NCBI RefSeq assembly: GCF_018860975.1
Contig: NZ_JAHKQI010000005.1
Span: 682,001 to 746,000 of the forward strand
Length of the DNA stretch: 64,000 bases
Direction: 5' to 3'
Source: Lentibacter algarum
GTDB lineage: Bacteria; Pseudomonadota; Alphaproteobacteria; Rhodobacterales; Rhodobacteraceae
In this document: one piece after another, positions 61,929 through 64,000 of the stretch
Position numbering within the stretch: position 1 is the first letter of the stretch
How the letters are laid out: every line of letters starts with the position of its first letter
Made by a program: the position numbers and the translations under genes
The notes under the pieces: generated by a model
Databases searched by the model: none
What the model saw: only the letters and a program-made list of their open reading frames with translations
What the model was told of the DNA's origin: nothing

Positions 61929-62761
61929 TCAACCCGCTTGAAAAAGCGATCGCCGCGCCATGTCCAGAAATAGAGCATACGGCGGCCGGCCGAGGAGAAC
62001 ACGATACGGTCAGCGCGGCCGATCAGGTTCTCGTAGGGAACAAATCCGACACCGCCAACAAGTTGGTCAAAGCGGCTGTCGGTCGAGTTGTCGCGGTTGT
62101 CACCCATGAAAAAGTAGTGCCCGGCAGGCACGGTATAAACCGGCGTGTTGTCAGAGGGCTGGTTGGTGATGTTCAAAACACTGTGCCGGCGGCCGTTAGG
62201 CAGCGTCTCGTATTGGCGCGACTTTTTGCAAGTGGCGCCTTCGCCAACGGCCCCGTTCTCACAACGCGGGCGCATACCTTGTGGGCCTTGCAGAGCAAAA
62301 ATCTCATCAAAGCTGCCGCCGTCTTCAAGGGTTACCGGCTTGCCGTTTATCTGCAAAACACCCTCAGTAACTTGCACGGTGTCACCGGGCAGGCCAATCA
62401 GCCGCTTGATATAGTCGGTACCGTTCACAGGATGCCGGAACACCACGACATCGCCCATCTCGGGCTCACCGCCCCAGACGCGTGCATTATCGCCCTTCAT
62501 AAACCCGCAGAGGTCTTCCGCATCAACGTTCAGCCCGACAGCCGGAATGCGCACGCTCGGGCAAGAAGCGTAGGAATAGCCATAGGCCATCTTGTTCACG
62601 AACAGAAAGTCGCCGATCAAAAGCGTGTCTTTCATCGAGCCGGAAGGGATCCAGAACGGCTGAAAGAACACCGAGCGAAACACGCCCGCAATGAGCAAAG
62701 CCCAGAATATGGTTTTGATGGTTTCCCAAATGCCGTTTGGTTTTTTCTCTTCGGTGCTCAT
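61925..62761 (-). CDS. lepB: Signal peptidase I
   Basis: 278 residues. One N-terminal membrane helix ([17 protein letters not shown]), the catalytic Ser in [18 protein letters not shown], the Lys in [19 protein letters not shown] and box [13 protein letters not shown]. The insert with paired cysteines ([15 protein letters not shown]) is of the periplasmic type. Cleaves Sec and Tat signal peptides. Confidence 0.96.
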   Translation of the reverse strand: MSTEEKKPNGIWETIKTIFWALLIAGVFRSVFFQPFWIPSGSMKDTLLIGDFLFVNKMAYGYSYASCPSVRIPAVGLNVDAEDLCGFMKGDNARVWGGEPEMGDVVVFRHPVNGTDYIKRLIGLPGDTVQVTEGVLQINGKPVTLEDGGSFDEIFALQGPQGMRPRCENGAVGEGATCKKSRQYETLPNGRRHSVLNITNQPSDNTPVYTVPAGHYFFMGDNRDNSTDSRFDQLVGGVGFVPYENLIGRADRIVFSSAGRRMLYFWTWRGDRFFKRVE

Positions 62762-62812
62762 GCGCGACTTTCCTTGCTGCTCACAGCTACATGATAGGCA
62801 GGTGCATTGGTG

Positions 62813-63214
62813 TCAAGCGTTAGGCCGCGCCTCGATCACCACAAAGGCCTGCGCCCAAGGGTGATCGTCGGTCAAGGTCACATGAATAATCGCCTCATGG
62901 CCAGCGGGCGTCATCTCGTCCAGACGCTCCTTGGCCCACCCCGTCACTTCCATCACAGGCTGGCCTGTGCGCAGGTTGCTCACCCGCATATCCTTCCAGG
63001 CAATGCCCATGCGCAGGCCGGTGCCGAGTGCCTTCGAGCAAGCCTCCTTGGCCGCCCAACGCTTGGCGTAAGTGCCCGGCGTGTCAAGCCTCCGCTCGGC
63101 TTTGGCTTGCTCGATCTCGGTGAAAACGCGGTTGCGAAACCTGTCGCCAAAGCGCTCAAGCGTGGCGGCGATCCGCTCGATGTTCGCCAAGTCGGTGCCG
63201 ACGCCCAAAATCAT
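62813..63214 (-). CDS. acpS: Holo-[acyl-carrier-protein] synthase
   Basis: 133 residues. [15 protein letters not shown] holds the metal Asp, and [20 protein letters not shown] the catalytic Glu-Lys block. Transfers phosphopantetheine from CoA to ACP. Overlaps the LysE gene by 4 bases (ATGA). Confidence 0.95.
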   Translation of the reverse strand: MILGVGTDLANIERIAATLERFGDRFRNRVFTEIEQAKAERRLDTPGTYAKRWAAKEACSKALGTGLRMGIAWKDMRVSNLRTGQPVMEVTGWAKERLDEMTPAGHEAIIHVTLTDDHPWAQAFVVIEARPNA

Positions 63215-63837
63215 GTGAGCTTCACCGTCAGTATCTTGAGGCTCGCAGCACCGAACAATACCCCAAAGCCAAGCTCAAACCAACGGCGGCTTTTCGCATA
63301 GGCGCGCGCGACCGGAGCAAACGAGAACAGCACAGCATAGCCGAAGAACACCAGCATCGACGCGCAGATCAGGATGCCAAACAACTGCCAGACTTGGCCC
63401 GCGCCAGCATCGGGCGCGAGCACTATCGCGTAAATCGCACCCCATGACAGAATAGCTTTCGGGTTGGTCAAATGCAGCAAAAGCCCGCGCCTGAACAACG
63501 CTTTCTTACTGGCAGCAACAGGCTTCACAGCGCCGCCAGTCCAAGCTGAACGTAGAGATTTCACTGCCAAGTAAAGCAGGTAAGCCGCGCCCGCATAACG
63601 CAGCATTTCAAACAGCCAAGCATTGGCCATCATCACCGCTGAAAAGCCGAGCGCCGCCGCGATGCCCCAAGTCGCCGAGCCAACCACAATGCCCGCCGCG
63701 ACCAGCAAAGCTGAAACGCGCCCCTCAGACATCGCAGTGCCGGAAATGCTCAAAGTTGCAGGGCCGGGGCTACCCCCTGCCAGCACCCAGCCGAGCAAAA
63801 CAACACTGATGGGCAGTAGAAAACCGGCTTCACCCAT
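63211..63837 (-). CDS. LysE-family amino-acid/metabolite exporter
   Basis: 208 residues from ATG 63837, six bases after AGG and overlapping the pdxJ stop by 8 bases. Six membrane segments; [20 protein letters not shown] is the family N-terminus, with [17 protein letters not shown] and [20 protein letters not shown] in the middle. Exports amino acids or homoserine lactones in other members; substrate unknown here. Confidence 0.9.
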   Translation of the reverse strand: MGEAGFLLPISVVLLGWVLAGGSPGPATLSISGTAMSEGRVSALLVAAGIVVGSATWGIAAALGFSAVMMANAWLFEMLRYAGAAYLLYLAVKSLRSAWTGGAVKPVAASKKALFRRGLLLHLTNPKAILSWGAIYAIVLAPDAGAGQVWQLFGILICASMLVFFGYAVLFSFAPVARAYAKSRRWFELGFGVLFGAASLKILTVKLT

Positions 63838-64000
63838 CACGCGCCTCATCCATCAAGCGCCGCATCTCGGCAATTGCAGGTTTCATGCCAACAAACAGCG
63901 CTTCCGCCATCAGGAAATGCCCGATGTTAAGCTCGCGCACCTCGGGCATCGCGGCAATCGGCGCAACTGTCTCATAGGTCAGCCCATGCCCCGCGTGCAC
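63830..64000 (-). CDS. pdxJ: Pyridoxine 5-prime-phosphate synthase (C-terminal 56 residues)
   Basis: The window ends inside this gene, leaving the last 56 codons. [20 protein letters not shown], then [19 protein letters not shown], then a [17 protein letters not shown] end match PdxJ; the catalytic-loop His is in VHAGHGL and the phosphate-binding GHF block follows. Makes pyridoxine phosphate from deoxyxylulose phosphate and 3-amino-1-hydroxyacetone phosphate. pdxJ ahead of acpS is a common order. Confidence 0.92.
   Translation of the reverse strand: MHAGHGLTYETVAPIAAMPEVRELNIGHFLMAEALFVGMKPAIAEMRRLMDEARDG

Noticed and set aside
1-64000. CRISPR arrays, insertion sequences, riboswitches or defence systems
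   Set aside because: No regularly spaced repeats, transposase, cas, restriction or toxin-antitoxin genes, and no recognisable riboswitch core were found on reading both strands.

Overview
The window is a gene-dense (mostly abutting or overlapping genes) chromosomal segment of an alphaproteobacterium, most likely a marine Rhodobacteraceae of the Roseobacter group. This rests on family-typical gene orders: rsfS-rlmH-gpmI-envC-like-ctpA; murA-DUF2948-hisD-UPF0262-low-Mr phosphatase; cysG-DUF2849-cysI-cysH-DUF934-fpr; SPOR lipoprotein-dacA-tmk-holB-tatD-MBL hydrolase; and pdxJ-LysE-acpS-lepB-rnc-DMT-era-DUF1491. I see no phage, insertion sequence, CRISPR array, plasmid gene or rRNA. Three tRNA genes are present: Thr(GGT), Gly(TCC) and Ser(TGA).

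Layout. Bases 1-5.9 kb hold ribosome silencing and rRNA methylation genes, glycolytic gpmI, an EnvC-like factor and the CtpA protease, closed by a good intrinsic terminator. Bases 5.9-15.1 kb hold a minus-strand seven-gene operon in which every neighbouring pair overlaps by 1-14 nt: class I-type HMG-CoA reductase, UbiA-family prenyltransferase, a PEP-synthase/rifampin-phosphotransferase-like enzyme, a DUF3419 (BtaA-like) aminocarboxypropyl transferase, a phytol/dolichol-kinase-like membrane protein, a GNAT-like acyltransferase and an OleC-like acyl-adenylating enzyme. Divergent from it (15.2-18.3 kb) are a sulfotransferase, a cytochrome P450 and a TSUP anion transporter, again overlapping, followed by rppH and a small secreted protein. 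I recognise the families but no described pathway with this combination. It is the best candidate in the window for an undescribed biosynthetic system, probably an isoprenoid- or mevalonate-containing, possibly sulfated, lipid-like product.

Bases 20.4-27.7 kb carry a complete histidine-utilisation regulon (hutIHGU one way, hutF-hutC the other) with a palindromic candidate HutC operator in the divergent promoter. Bases 27.7-35.8 kb carry tRNA-Thr, murA, hisD and conserved companions, a lone amidase, a DUF1272 zinc-ribbon-like protein, maleylacetoacetate isomerase and an SRAP protein. Bases 35.9-39.7 kb carry tRNA-Gly, an MsbA-like ABC exporter, a BON-LysM protein, a crotonase and aroQ. Bases 39.7-45.1 kb are the assimilatory sulfate reduction operon, ending in a possible 37-codon ORF that starts at CTG. 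Bases 45.1-46.8 kb look decayed: an unidentified short ORF coupled to a 2-keto-3-deoxygluconate kinase gene, then a frameshifted proC-like pseudogene. Bases 46.9-64 kb are housekeeping: tRNA-Ser, cell-wall enzymes, thymidylate kinase, DNA polymerase III delta-prime, TatD, lgt, pgeF, ubiK, era, rnc, lepB, acpS and the 3-prime end of pdxJ.

Start sites were chosen from Shine-Dalgarno spacing, family length and overlaps. Several genes appear to use TTG or GTG. All family names come from reading motifs; no database search was run.
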